Of a stretch of 64,000 bases of DNA, positions 50,860 through 59,756 are shown one piece after another. The notes under the pieces are model-generated. The model was not told the origin of the DNA, did no database searches, and saw nothing but the letters and a program-made list of their open reading frames with translations. Positions within the stretch are counted from its first letter, which is position 1. Each line of letters starts with the position of its first letter. The stretch is taken from positions 177,614-241,613 of the forward strand of contig JAJZRG010000001.1 of assembly GCA_021802825.1 (NCBI GenBank), in the 5' to 3' direction. Made by a program: the position numbers and the translations under genes. The stretch is from Chloroflexota bacterium (GTDB taxonomy: Bacteria > Chloroflexota > Limnocylindria > Limnocylindrales > CSP1-4).

Positions 50860-53046
50860 TCAGCTCTGACGCCCAGCGGCCCCCACCACGTCGGCGCCAG
50901 CCGCCGGCAGGTAGAGGCGCTCCACGTACTCGTGGAGCATGCGCGTGGTTGAGAAGCGCCAGATTGTGCTCGCGATGGAGTTGCGCATCAGTTGGACGAA
51001 CCGCCCGGGGACGCCAGCCTCGTTGCGCTCGTAGTACGCGGGGACGAGCTCCTGCTCGAGGATCCGGTAGAGGTCCTGCGCGTCCGCCCAGTCCTGCGCG
51101 CCGTCGTCGGGGTTGGTCTCGCGGCCTCCGATCGCCCAGCCGTTGTCGCCGGTCCAACCCTCGTCCCACCAGCCGTCGAGCACCGAGACGTTCAGCACGC
51201 CATTGGCGGCCGCCTTCATGCCCGACGTGCCCGAGGCCTCTAGGGGACGGCGCGGGTTGTTGAGCCACACGTCCACGCCTTGCACCAGGAACCGGGCGAT
51301 CCGGATGTCGTAGTCCTCCATGATGAACACCCGGCCGCGGAGCTTGGGGCTCCGGGAGCGGCTGAAGATGTCCTGGATGACACCCTGGCCCGGACGGTCC
51401 GCGGGATGGGCCTTGCCGGCGAAGATCACCTGGACCGGCCGGTCCTGGTCCCACAGGATCCGGGCCATCCGGTCGAGGTCGGAGAACAGCAGTGACGCCC
51501 GCTTGTAGGTGGCGAACCGCCGGGCGAAGCCGATGGTGAGCACGCCGGGCTCGAGGACCTCCTCAAGCTCCTCGAGCGTTGCCGGCGCCTCGCCGTGGCG
51601 AGCGAACTGGCTGCGCAGGCGGCCCCGGGCGAAGATCGATAGCTCCAGCTTCTGGCGCTGGTGCGCCTCCCAGAGCTCCTCGTCGGGGATCTGCGCCACG
51701 CGCTCCCAGAACCGGTCCGCCGGGCGGGCGTCGTCCATCGCGTCCAGGTCGGCGTGGGTGTAGCGCTCGAGGGCGTCCCGGATGGGCTGGCCGAGCCAGG
51801 TGGGCGTGTGGACGCCGTTGGTGAGGCCCAGGATCTCGTGAGGCGCCACGCCCTGCCAGGTGGCGTTGGCCGTGTGGCCGTGCAGCTGCGAGACGGCGTT
51901 GGCGCCCTTGGTCAGGCGCAGCGAGAAGGCGGTCATGTCGAACTGTGAGTCGTCTCGCTCGGTACCGAGCCCGAGCTCGAGCACGGCCGAGAGGGGCACG
52001 CCGCCCGTGCCGGGTCGGCCGTCGCCCTCGAGGATCGACCCCGCCACCCGGCGGACCAGCTCGACGTCGAACCGCTCGTTGCCCGCGGAGACGGGCGTGT
52101 GGATGGTGAACACGCTGTTGCGGCTGACCTCCCGCCAGGCGTCCTCGAGCGCGAGACCGCTCGCAACGAACTCGCGCGCGCGCTCGGCCAGAAGGAACGC
52201 CGAGTGGCCCTCGTTGAGGTGCCAGACGGCGGGGGCGTAGCCGAGTTCCCGCAGCGCCCGCACGCCCCCCACGCCCAGGACGAGCTCCTGGTGGAGGCGC
52301 ATCTCGCGGCCGCGGACGTAGAGGATGTGCGTGATCGGCCGGTCCGAGTCGTCGTTGTCGGGCGTGTCGGTGTCGAGCAGGAGCACCGGGACGCGGCCCA
52401 CCTGCGCCACCCACACGCCGACATGGAGCTCGCGGCCCGGGAGCTGGATCACGACGTTGAGCGGCTCACCGAGGTGGTCGAGCACGCGCAGGATCGGCAG
52501 CTGGGCCGGGTCGTAGTCGGGGTAGGCGTGCTCCTGGTGGCCATCCGCGTCGATCGTCTGGCGGAAGTAGCCCTTGCGGTACAGCAGGCCGACGCCGACC
52601 AGCGGCAGCGCCATGTCCGACGCGGTCTTCATGTGGTCGCCGGCGAGGACGCCCAGGCCGCCCGAGTAGATGCCCAGCGACTCGTGGAAGCCGTACTCGG
52701 CGCAGAAGTACGCGATCGGGCCCGTGAGCTGCTTGCTGTGCTCCCGTGCGAACCAGTGGTCGGCGCCGTTGGCCATGTACCGGTCGAACTCGCGCAGGAT
52801 GGACTCGTACTCGGCCATGAAGGCCGGGTTCTCGAGTAGTTGCGACCAGGCGACCGGCCCGGAGAGCACCGGGATCGGGTTGCGGTAGCGGGCCCACGCC
52901 CCGGCGTCGATCCTCGAGAACAGGATCCGGGCCCGGGGGTGCCAGCTCCACCACAGGTTGTAGGCGATGCGCCGCAGGCCCTCGAGTTTTGGCGGCAGAT
53001 GGAAGGATGCGCCGGGCGCCGTCGGGACGTGGACGTGGGGTTCCAT
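50860..53046 (-). CDS. glgP: glycogen/alpha-glucan phosphorylase
   Basis: A 728-residue phosphorylase of the alpha-glucan phosphorylase subfamily, releasing glucose-1-phosphate from glycogen. It begins with a DUF3417-like segment (LRRIAYNLWWSWHPRARILF). It continues with AYFCAEYGFHESLGIYSGGL, GDHMKTASDMALPLVGVGLL, WHLNEGHSAFLLAERA, FTIHTPVSAGNERFD, LTNGVHTPTWLG, FARRFATYKRA and the PLP-site region PLEASGTSGMKAAANGVLN. The ATG at 53046 is fixed by the TATATT box 8 nt upstream. It is divergent from glycogen synthase with a 106-bp shared control region, and the first gene of the minus-strand alpha-glucan series. Confidence 0.93.
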   Translation of the reverse strand: MEPHVHVPTAPGASFHLPPKLEGLRRIAYNLWWSWHPRARILFSRIDAGAWARYRNPIPVLSGPVAWSQLLENPAFMAEYESILREFDRYMANGADHWFAREHSKQLTGPIAYFCAEYGFHESLGIYSGGLGVLAGDHMKTASDMALPLVGVGLLYRKGYFRQTIDADGHQEHAYPDYDPAQLPILRVLDHLGEPLNVVIQLPGRELHVGVWVAQVGRVPVLLLDTDTPDNDDSDRPITHILYVRGREMRLHQELVLGVGGVRALRELGYAPAVWHLNEGHSAFLLAERAREFVASGLALEDAWREVSRNSVFTIHTPVSAGNERFDVELVRRVAGSILEGDGRPGTGGVPLSAVLELGLGTERDDSQFDMTAFSLRLTKGANAVSQLHGHTANATWQGVAPHEILGLTNGVHTPTWLGQPIRDALERYTHADLDAMDDARPADRFWERVAQIPDEELWEAHQRQKLELSIFARGRLRSQFARHGEAPATLEELEEVLEPGVLTIGFARRFATYKRASLLFSDLDRMARILWDQDRPVQVIFAGKAHPADRPGQGVIQDIFSRSRSPKLRGRVFIMEDYDIRIARFLVQGVDVWLNNPRRPLEASGTSGMKAAANGVLNVSVLDGWWDEGWTGDNGWAIGGRETNPDDGAQDWADAQDLYRILEQELVPAYYERNEAGVPGRFVQLMRNSIASTIWRFSTTRMLHEYVERLYLPAAGADVVGAAGRQS

Positions 53047-53054
53047 GGCCGCCC

Positions 53055-53084
53055 AATATAGTGTCACTTCGGGTTGGCTGTGAA
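53055..53084 (-). promoter_or_regulatory. glgP promoter
   Basis: TTCACA (53079-53084), 18-bp spacer, TATATT (53055-53060) on the minus strand, 8 nt before the ATG. This is one of the best -35/-10 pairs in the window. Confidence 0.6.
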
Positions 53085-53139
53085 CCGGTTTACCGCCTCG
53101 CAACCATGTCCACCGGATCGCAACCCTCGACGTCCTCGA

Positions 53140-53145
53140 TACCAT
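53140..53145 (+). promoter_or_regulatory. -10 box of glgA
   Basis: TACCAT, 7 nt before the ATG at 53153; leaderless arrangement. Confidence 0.45.
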
Positions 53146-53152
53146 CGCGAGC

Positions 53153-54628
53153 ATGAGCCTCCGCGTCGCGCTGCTCGCCGCCGAATGCGAGCCCTGGGCC
53201 AAGACCGGCGGCCTCGCCGACGTCGTTGACGCGCTCGCCCGCGCGCTCGGGCGGCTGCCCGAGGCCGGGCGCGGGCTGGCGGCTCCCGTGGACGTGCTGC
53301 TGCCCCGCTACCGATCCGTGGCGGTGCCAGGAGGGGCCGTGGCGGAGCCGCCGCTGTTGGTGCCCGACCCGGTCGGCCGGGGCAGCGTTTCCGCGCGCAT
53401 CGTCAACGTTGCGGCGGAGGGCTACCGGCTGCGGCTCGTGGACGTGCCCGAGGCGTTCGATCGTGACGGGTTCTACGATCACCCCGACGACGCGTGGCGG
53501 TTCGCCGTGTTCTGCCGCGTGGCGCTGGCCGCCCTGAAGCGCGACGGCACTCCTCTCGACGTGCTCCACGTCCATGACTGGCACACGGGGCCGGCCCTGC
53601 TGGACCGGGCCCGCGGTGAGGCTGCGCGCGACCCGTTCTTCGCGGACATGGCCGTGCTGCTCACGATCCACAACCTCGCCTACCACGGCTGGGTCCCCAA
53701 CGACGCGATCGGCGAGCTCGGGCTGCGGCGCGACGACCCGCTGGCGGGTGCCAACCCGGCTGGGATCGACCTGCTGCTCACCGCCATCGAGCGCAGCGAA
53801 CTCGCCAACACCGTGTCGCCCGGCTTCGCCGCGGAGGCGATCACGCCCGCCTTCGGGATGGGCCTCGACCCAGCGCTGCGGGCGAAGGGCGACCGCTTCT
53901 TCGGGATCCTCAACGGGATCGATCCCGACCTGTGGGATCCCGCCACGGACCCGGTGCTCGCCGCGCGGTACTCGCGGACGGCGCCGTCCGGGAAGGCGGA
54001 CTGCCGGGCCGACCTCCTGACGCGCGTGGGGTTCGATCCCGCGGACCACGGCATCGTGGTCGGGATGATCGGCCGGATGGACCCCCAGAAGGGGTTTGAC
54101 CTGCTCGCCGACGGCGCGCCTGAGCTGCTCGCCTCCGGTGCCCGGATCGTGGTCCAGGGCAGCGGCCACGCGTCGCTCGCGGATCCGTTCCGCGCGCTGG
54201 CCGCGGCGAATCCTGCGCGCGTGGCGCTGATCGAGCGCTTCGACCGAGCGATGGCGCGCCGGGTCTACGCGGGTGCGGATGCGTTCCTCATGCCGTCACG
54301 GTTCGAGCCCTGCGGCCAGGGCCAGATGATCGCGCTGCGGTTCGGGACCCCCCCGATCGTGCGGCGGACGGGCGGCCTGGCGGACTCGGTTCTCGACGTC
54401 GCGGAGCATCCCGGGGAGGGGACCGGCTTCGTGTTCAACGAGGCCACGCCCGCGGCTCTGGTAGCGGCCGTGAGGCGAGCCGCGAGGCTGCGCGCGGACG
54501 CGGCCGAGTGGTCCGCGCTCCGCGACCGCGCGATGGCCGTGGACTTCCGGTGGGACGCGGGCCCGGCGCCGCGCTATCTCGAGGCGTACCGACGGGCGGC
54601 CGGGATCAGACTGGGGACGACGCGCTAG
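53153..54628 (+). CDS. glgA: glycogen synthase
   Basis: A 491-residue GT5 glucosyltransferase that extends glycogen, normally from ADP-glucose. The N-terminal domain starts VALLAAECEPWAKTGGLADV with the KTGGL substrate motif, then VLHVHDWHTGPALL and LTIHNLAYHGW. The C-terminal domain has FFGILNGIDPDLWDP, IGRMDPQKGFDLL, and MPSRFEPCGQGQMIALRFGT, then PPIVRRTGGLADSVLD with the catalytic Glu/Gly region. It is divergent from glycogen phosphorylase, so synthesis and breakdown share one intergenic control region. No glgB or glgC is in the window. Confidence 0.93.
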   Translation: MSLRVALLAAECEPWAKTGGLADVVDALARALGRLPEAGRGLAAPVDVLLPRYRSVAVPGGAVAEPPLLVPDPVGRGSVSARIVNVAAEGYRLRLVDVPEAFDRDGFYDHPDDAWRFAVFCRVALAALKRDGTPLDVLHVHDWHTGPALLDRARGEAARDPFFADMAVLLTIHNLAYHGWVPNDAIGELGLRRDDPLAGANPAGIDLLLTAIERSELANTVSPGFAAEAITPAFGMGLDPALRAKGDRFFGILNGIDPDLWDPATDPVLAARYSRTAPSGKADCRADLLTRVGFDPADHGIVVGMIGRMDPQKGFDLLADGAPELLASGARIVVQGSGHASLADPFRALAAANPARVALIERFDRAMARRVYAGADAFLMPSRFEPCGQGQMIALRFGTPPIVRRTGGLADSVLDVAEHPGEGTGFVFNEATPAALVAAVRRAARLRADAAEWSALRDRAMAVDFRWDAGPAPRYLEAYRRAAGIRLGTTR

Positions 54629-54747
54629 GCGTCGCGAAGGCGGCCATCCGACCGGCGACTTGCCGAGGGCGCCCTCGCCACCCCGGCCCGCCCATGCAAC
54701 ACTCCGTCCCGTCCCACGCCACCGCGTCCGCGCCACCGGAGGCCCAC

Positions 54748-55134
54748 ATGCCGAAGCAGTTCGTGATCCAGGTTGAGAACAAGCCAGGTGAAATGGCGCG
54801 CCTGGCAGAGCAGCTCGCGGCACGGGGCGTTGACCTGCGCGCGATCGGCGGGGGCGGGCTCGGAGAGACCGGCCACTTCATCATGACCACGGCCGACGAC
54901 GACGGCGCGCGGGAGGTGCTCGAGGCAGGCGGCTGGACGTTCCTCGAGGGCGAATCGCTGCTGGCCGAGGTGGACGACCGTCCCGGCGGCATGGCGCGCC
55001 TGGCGCGTGAGCTCTCGGACGCGGGCGTCAACATCCTCGGCCACCTGTTCATCGGCCGATGGAGCGACCGGGCCACCTTCGCCTTCGTCGTGGACGACCC
55101 GGACAAGGCGCGCCCGATCCTCGAGCGCCGCTGA
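54748..55134 (+). CDS. tandem ACT-domain protein
   Basis: A 128-residue protein made of two ACT-like units: KQFVIQVENKPGEMARLAEQ with ARGVDLRAIGGGGLG, and SLLAEVDDRPGGMARLAREL with DAGVNILGHLFIGR. Such small proteins bind amino acids and act as regulators. An upstream ATG at 54694 is in frame, but GGAGG at 54738-54742 sits 5 nt before the ATG at 54748, which I chose. It follows glgA by 119 nt; a functional link is not evident. The target is unknown. Confidence 0.8.
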   Translation: MPKQFVIQVENKPGEMARLAEQLAARGVDLRAIGGGGLGETGHFIMTTADDDGAREVLEAGGWTFLEGESLLAEVDDRPGGMARLARELSDAGVNILGHLFIGRWSDRATFAFVVDDPDKARPILERR

Positions 55135-55168
55135 GGGTTCGCCTCCCGGGGGGCGTGCGGGTCCCAGT

Positions 55169-55408
55169 TCAGGCCGCGAGCGGCGCGGCTCCCGTCTCGG
55201 GCAGGTCGACCACGTGCTGACGGTCGTGGCCGAGCTCGCGGACCAGGAGGGCCAGGCCGCTCGGCAGCCGTGACGGGCGCTCGAAGGCATCGCACTCGAG
55301 CCACACGGCACCGTCGTGGGTGGCGAGGTGCAACTGGGTGCCGCAACTGCAGAAGGCAGGTCGGCTGAGGGCCGCCTCGATGGCGACCAGGATTGAGTCG
55401 TCGTGCAT
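55169..55408 (-). CDS. small zinc-ribbon-like protein, unknown function
   Basis: A 79-residue protein. A CSCG pair (SRPAFCSCGTQLHLATHDGA), followed 15 residues later by a single Cys in VWLECDAFERPSRL, looks like a three-Cys metal site. The N-terminal helix (DDSILVAIEAAL) and C-terminal HDRQHVVDLPET add little. GGAGG lies 8 nt before the ATG at 55408, which is why I did not take the longer frame to 55528. No family was recognised; convergent with the tandem ACT gene. Confidence 0.5.
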   Translation of the reverse strand: MHDDSILVAIEAALSRPAFCSCGTQLHLATHDGAVWLECDAFERPSRLPSGLALLVRELGHDRQHVVDLPETGAAPLAA

Positions 55409-55791
55409 CGCACACGCCTCCGGCTCCGGGGTCTCGTGCGCCAGTGCCCAGGCACGCAGCCGGGCGGGGTCGCTCCCCGAAGCAGATCGCTGTGGCCCAA
55501 CCTGTGCGCGCCGGAGCGCCGGATCCACAGCCCGACCAATGTTCGCCGTTCGGCAATTTCGTCATCGACCGTGGCTAAATTGTGCCCTGCCTGCCTTGGG
55601 CCGACAAGTCCGACCGGGGCAGCCCGATGGTTGCGGTTCGGAACTGGACCCGGTCCAGACGTCCCGGAGGTTCGGGCCCTTGGTCAGCCCGCCTCGATCG
55701 AGTCGGGCCCGGGGCTTGGCGCCCGCGCTCCCACGCCCATGCCAGCTCCTCCCCGTCCTCTCCGTTCGCCGCAGGTCCATCGCGACAGTGC
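55409..55791 (+). other. intergenic stretch upstream of the thiamine operon
   Basis: About 380 bp. I see no credible gene; it may hold the promoter of the small zinc-ribbon gene. There is a locally AT-richer patch near 55540-55580, unlike the surroundings. Confidence 0.35.
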
Positions 55792-55797
55792 TAGAGT
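55792..55797 (+). promoter_or_regulatory. -10 box of the thiamine operon
   Basis: TAGAGT, about 20 nt before the TPP riboswitch. The -35 is not clear. Confidence 0.45.
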
Positions 55798-55814
55798 CCG
55801 GCCACAACTGAATA

Positions 55815-55905
55815 TCGGCAGGGGAGCGCCATGGCGGCGCTGAGAGTGCGGTGGATCCGCAGACCCTTGGAACCTGATCCGGGTCATGCCGGCGAAAGGG
55901 AGTCC
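55815..55905 (+). promoter_or_regulatory. TPP riboswitch (THI element)
   Basis: An RNA element binding thiamine pyrophosphate. The conserved blocks appear in order: GGGGAGC (55821-55827), GCTGAGAGTG (55839-55848), a variable stem (GCGGTGGATCCGC), ACCCTTGGAACCTGATCCGG (55863-55882), and TCATGCCGGCGAAAGGGA (55884-55901). The pairing CTGAGA with the pyrophosphate helix and ACCTGATC is as in the family. It controls the four-gene operon downstream, all thiamine-related. Block spacing is normal; the ACCCTT block lacks one T of the usual ACCCTTT. Confidence 0.95.
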
Positions 55906-55913
55906 GTATCGGC

Positions 55914-55940
55914 GCACCTCTGTCGATTCGAGGGAGGTGC
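55914..55940 (+). promoter_or_regulatory. hairpin sequestering the ribosome-binding site of the thiamine operon
   Basis: GCACCTC (55914-55920), 13-nt loop, GAGGTGC (55934-55940). The 3' arm contains the GGAGGTG ribosome-binding site of the thiamine pyrophosphokinase gene. It is a likely expression platform for translational control by the riboswitch. Confidence 0.6.
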
Positions 55941-55943
55941 TGT

Positions 55944-56672
55944 TTGTTGAATCGGACGGGCGCAGCGAGACGAGCGCTTGTCGTGGCCGACGGTGACGTG
56001 CCGTCCCGCGATGCGCTCGATGAGGCCTGGCCCGGCTGGGACAGCGGCGTGGAGCTGGTCGTGGCAGCCGACGGCGGCTGGGACAAGGCCCGGCTGCTGG
56101 GGATCACACCCGACCTGCTGGTCGGCGACGCGGATTCGCTCCCCGAGGCCCGCTTCGACGAACTGGCCGCCCAAGGCGTGCCGATCGAGCGGTCGCCGGT
56201 CGCGAAGGACGAATCGGACGCGGAGCTGGCCCTCCGGGCCGCCCTGATGCGCGGGGCCACGCATGTGAGCGTGCTTGGCGCCCTCGGTGGCGCGCGTTTC
56301 GACCACGCCATGGCCAACGTGTGCCTGCTTGACCTGCCCGACCCTGACGACGCCCAAGTTGACCTGCTCGACGGCACCACCAGGGTCCGCCTGCTGCGCG
56401 CCCCCGCGGCGGATGGCGCGGCGCTGGACTGCGCCCTGGACGGCGCGACGGGCGACCTCGTCACGCTCCTGCCCCTCGGGATGGCCGCGGTCGGCGTCAC
56501 GACCTCCGGCCTGCAGTACCCCCTTCGCGACGAGACGCTCGCCCTCGGGCCCGCCCGGGGCCTGTCCAACGTCCGCATCGCCGCTCACGCCAGCGTGCAG
56601 CTCCGTCGCGGCCGCCTGCTGGTCATCGAAACGAGAACCCTCAGCCCGGAACAAGGAGGAGATCCAGAGTGA
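55944..56672 (+). CDS. thiamine pyrophosphokinase
   Basis: The enzyme makes thiamine diphosphate from salvaged thiamine and ATP. The 242-residue protein shows the family order: LVVADGDVPSRDALDEAW, VVAADGGWDKARLLGITPDL, LVGDADSLPEARFDE, KDESDAELALRAAL, and LGALGGARFDHAMANVCLL. A C-terminal beta domain carries DLVTLLPLGM and GLQYPLRDETLALGPARGLS. The start is TTG 55944 or TTG 55947, both just behind GGGAGGTG; 55944 is listed. Its stop overlaps the start of the transporter S-component gene. Control by the upstream TPP riboswitch fits its role. Confidence 0.92.
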   Translation: MLNRTGAARRALVVADGDVPSRDALDEAWPGWDSGVELVVAADGGWDKARLLGITPDLLVGDADSLPEARFDELAAQGVPIERSPVAKDESDAELALRAALMRGATHVSVLGALGGARFDHAMANVCLLDLPDPDDAQVDLLDGTTRVRLLRAPAADGAALDCALDGATGDLVTLLPLGMAAVGVTTSGLQYPLRDETLALGPARGLSNVRIAAHASVQLRRGRLLVIETRTLSPEQGGDPE

Positions 56673-57256
56673 GCAATGCCCTCGCGCTTCGCTCAGCGTC
56701 CGAGTCCGCCCGCTGGCGGACCGTGGACATCGTTGTGGTGGCGCTCATCGCGCTCGCCTTCGGAGTCGTCTTCTACGCCTGGAGTACCTACGTCTGGGTG
56801 TGGCTGCAGCCGCTCGGGACGCCCTGGGAGTACATCATCAGCGGCGTGTGGCTGATGCCCGCGGTCGTCGCGCCCCTGGTCGTCCGCAAGCCCGGTGCGG
56901 CCCTGTTCGCCGAATTGGTCGCCGCCATCGTGGCCGTGCTCCTCGGCAGCCAGTGGGGCCTCGACACGCTGCTCTCGGGCTTCGTCCAGGGCGCGGGCGC
57001 GGAGCTCGTCTTCGGCTTCGCGATGTACCGCAGGTTCGGCGTCGTCGTGGCCTGCATCGCCGGGCTCGGCGCGGGTGTCGGCGAAGCCATCCACGACATC
57101 CCGATCTACTTCGCGACAAGCAGCGGCACGGTCCAGGCCGGCATCGCCGCCCTCGAGATCCTGTCGGGCGGCCTGGTCGCTGGCATCGGCGGCTGGCTGC
57201 TGGTCCGCGCGCTGCGCCGGACGGGTGCGCTCCAGGCCTTCCCCGCGGACCAGTGA
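56669..57256 (+). CDS. ykoE: ECF transporter S component for thiamine/HMP, YkoE type
   Basis: A 195-residue substrate-binding membrane protein with about five to six helices: VDIVVVALIALAFGVVFYAW, then YVWVWLQPLGTPWEYIISGV, LLGSQWGLDTLLSGFVQGAG and AELVFGFAMYRRFG. The WGLDTLLSGFVQGAGAEL phrase is typical of YkoE. It presumably binds hydroxymethylpyrimidine or thiamine and associates with the ATPase and EcfT encoded next. AAGGAGGAG precedes the GTG, which overlaps the stop of the kinase gene. Confidence 0.9.
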   Translation: MSNALALRSASESARWRTVDIVVVALIALAFGVVFYAWSTYVWVWLQPLGTPWEYIISGVWLMPAVVAPLVVRKPGAALFAELVAAIVAVLLGSQWGLDTLLSGFVQGAGAELVFGFAMYRRFGVVVACIAGLGAGVGEAIHDIPIYFATSSGTVQAGIAALEILSGGLVAGIGGWLLVRALRRTGALQAFPADQ

Positions 57257-58974
57257 CGCGCGCCCTCGACGCGTCCGCGCTGCGCCCTGCCGCTCCGCCG
57301 CCCATCGAGGCAGTCGGGCTCGGCTGGACGTACGCGGGCCGGTCCAGGCCGGCGCTCGAGGGGCTGACCTTCAGGCTGAAGCCCGGTCGGGTGCTGCTCG
57401 TCCTGGGCCCCTCGGGCTCGGGCAAGAGCACGCTCGCGCGCGCCCTGGCAGGGCTGGTGCCGCACGTCCTGGCCGGACAGATGCGCGGCAGCCTGCGGAT
57501 CGGCGAGCTTGACGTGGCGACGACGGCCGCCCGGATTCTGGGCGAGCGGGTGGGCCTGGTCTTCCAGGACCCGGACAGCCAGATCGTGATGTCCCGGGTG
57601 GACGACGAGGTCGCCTTCGGGATGGAGAACCGGGGCTGGCCACGGCACAAGATGCAGGCCCGGGTGCCGGAGGCGCTCGGGCAGGTGGGCCTGGCCGGCT
57701 TCGAGCCGAGGCGAACGGCCACGCTGTCGGGTGGGGAGAAGCAGCGCCTGACGATCGCCGACGTGCTCTCCGCGAGGCCTTCGGTGCTGGTGTTCGACGA
57801 GCCCACCGCCAACCTGGATCCGCCGGGCATGTTCGAGACGCTGGCGCAGCTCGCCGACCTCGCCCGGCGCCGCGAGCACACGATGGTGATCATCGAGCAC
57901 CGGCTCGAGGCCGCCCTGCCGCTCGCGGATGACGTGCTGCTCCTCGACGACGAGGGCCGGCAGATCGCATTCTCGCCTGCAAGCTCGATCGACCGCCAGG
58001 CGGTTGCGCTCCTGGAGCGGAGCGGCGCGTGGGTGCCCGGCGCGTGGCTTGACGGCGACCCGCCGGCCGACGATTCGGGACCCCGCGCCCATCCCCAGGC
58101 CGCGCGCGCCAGAGACGAGGACGTCCTCCTGAGGGCGACCGACCTCACGCTGGAATATCCCGCCGAGGAGGGCACGGCCCGGCGGGCGCTGGACGCCGTC
58201 TCACTCGAGGTCCGGCGGGGCGAGCGCGTGGCGATCGTGGGGCCGAACGGCGCGGGCAAGTCCAGCCTCCTCATGGTCCTGTGCGGGCTGCGCAGGCCCA
58301 CGAGCGGCAGCATCGGGCTTCGGACCATCGCCGGCGGGGGAGGGCGAGCGGAGCCGCTCCGCGACCCGTCGCGGCTGGCGCCGCGGGAGATCGCCTCGCG
58401 GGCGGGGCTGGTCTTCCAGGACCCGGAGCTCGGGTTCGTGGCCCGCAGCGCGCGCGATGAGATCACCGCGACCGAGCGGGCGACCGCCCGTCGCCCCGAC
58501 GGTGAGGAGCGGCACTCCGAGGCGGACGGCGTGCTAACCCGGTTCGGCCTCGGCCACCTGGCAGGGCAGGATCCCTTCCAGCTCAGCCAGGGCGAGCAGC
58601 GCCGGCTGAGCCTTGCGGCACTGGTCCTCCGACCGCCGGCCGTCCTCCTGCTGGACGAGCCCACCTTCGGACTGGACCGCCGGGGCACGGAGGCCGTGAT
58701 GCGCCTGCTCGAGGACCTCCGGGCGGAGGGCCAAGCCCAGCTCCTCGCGACGCACGACCCGCGTCTCCTTCCGTTCTGCGACCGGGTGCTGGCGCTCGAC
58801 CGGGGGCGTGTGGTCTTCGACGGTCCCCCCGAGCGGTTCCTCGCCGACCCGCCGTACTCGCCGGCGGCCCCCTGGCGCCTGCCCGCGGCACCTGCGCTGG
58901 CACCCGCGTCGGCGCTCGCGCTGGCGGCGCCCGGGTCGGCGCTCGCGTCCGCGCCGCCGGCGGCCCTGCGGTGA
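57253..58974 (+). CDS. ykoD: ECF transporter dual ATPase, YkoD type
   Basis: A 573-residue protein with two ABC ATPase domains in one chain. Domain 1 has LGPSGSGKSTLARALAG (Walker A), FQDPDSQIVMSRVDDEVAFG (Q-loop), TLSGGEKQRLTIAD and LVFDEPTANLDP. Domain 2, from about residue 290, has VGPNGAGKSSLLMVLCG, FQDPELGFVARSARDE, LSQGEQRRLSLAALV with Gln where the second Gly of the LSGG signature is usual, and LLLDEPTFGLDRRG. The C-terminus is a 40-residue Ala/Pro repeat tail. It powers uptake with YkoE and YkoC. The GTG overlaps the ykoE stop. Confidence 0.92.
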   Translation: MTRALDASALRPAAPPPIEAVGLGWTYAGRSRPALEGLTFRLKPGRVLLVLGPSGSGKSTLARALAGLVPHVLAGQMRGSLRIGELDVATTAARILGERVGLVFQDPDSQIVMSRVDDEVAFGMENRGWPRHKMQARVPEALGQVGLAGFEPRRTATLSGGEKQRLTIADVLSARPSVLVFDEPTANLDPPGMFETLAQLADLARRREHTMVIIEHRLEAALPLADDVLLLDDEGRQIAFSPASSIDRQAVALLERSGAWVPGAWLDGDPPADDSGPRAHPQAARARDEDVLLRATDLTLEYPAEEGTARRALDAVSLEVRRGERVAIVGPNGAGKSSLLMVLCGLRRPTSGSIGLRTIAGGGGRAEPLRDPSRLAPREIASRAGLVFQDPELGFVARSARDEITATERATARRPDGEERHSEADGVLTRFGLGHLAGQDPFQLSQGEQRRLSLAALVLRPPAVLLLDEPTFGLDRRGTEAVMRLLEDLRAEGQAQLLATHDPRLLPFCDRVLALDRGRVVFDGPPERFLADPPYSPAAPWRLPAAPALAPASALALAAPGSALASAPPAALR

Positions 58975-59756
58975 GCCTCCAGACGTCGCCGCTCGAGGCC
59001 GTCCGGCCGGCGTTCCTGACCCGCGTCACGCCGGTGGCCCGCCTCGTCGCCGGGATGGCGTGGCTCGTCACCGCGATCCTGACCCTCGATCCGATCGTCC
59101 CGCTCCGCCTCGCCATCGTCGCGGTGATCGCGCTCGCACTGTGGTCCGGCCTGCCGCTGCGCCGCATCCCCCGTCGGCTGGCCCCGCTCGGCTTCGCCAT
59201 CGTCAGCCTGACCGTGTTCTCGATCCTCCTGGGCGCGTCCAACTCGGACCGATCGCTCGTCGCCCTGATCGAGGTCGGGCCGATCCGGATCACGGGGGCC
59301 GCGGTTTCGGCCGGGCTCTCCATCGGCCTCCGGGTCGTGGTCATCGGCCTGACGACGCTCCTCGTCTTCGGTCCGTCGGACCCGACGCGCATGGCTGACT
59401 CTCTCGTGCAGCAGTGGCACGCGCCAGACCGGTTCGCCTACGGCACGCTTGGGGCGCTCCGCCTCGCGCCGCAGATGGCAGATGACTGGGCGGCGATCTC
59501 GGCCGCCCGGCGCCTGCGCGGCATCGGGTCGGATGGCCCGGCATCGCGCGCCCGCGACCTCGCCGATCGCCTGCTCGTCATGCTCGTGGCCGCGATCCGG
59601 GGCGCTGAGCGGCTGGCGCTGGCGATGGATGCCCGGGGCTTCGACAGCGGCCTCCGCCGCTCGCACTTCCGGGAGTTGCGCGTCGGCTGGCGGGACTGGC
59701 TCACGATCGGATTCGCGCTCGCCCTCGCGATCGCGGCCCTCGCGCTGCCGCGCTGA
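58971..59756 (+). CDS. ykoC: ECF transporter transmembrane T component, YkoC type
   Basis: A 261-residue EcfT-type scaffold with about five helices near the N- and C-termini and the long cytoplasmic coupling helices carrying the family's Ala-Arg-Gly motifs: ISAARRLRGIG (first) and LALAMDARGFDSGLRR (second). These contact the ATPase dimer. It is the last gene of the riboswitch-controlled unit; the GTG overlaps the ykoD stop. No hairpin was clear after it. Confidence 0.9.
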   Translation: MSLQTSPLEAVRPAFLTRVTPVARLVAGMAWLVTAILTLDPIVPLRLAIVAVIALALWSGLPLRRIPRRLAPLGFAIVSLTVFSILLGASNSDRSLVALIEVGPIRITGAAVSAGLSIGLRVVVIGLTTLLVFGPSDPTRMADSLVQQWHAPDRFAYGTLGALRLAPQMADDWAAISAARRLRGIGSDGPASRARDLADRLLVMLVAAIRGAERLALAMDARGFDSGLRRSHFRELRVGWRDWLTIGFALALAIAALALPR

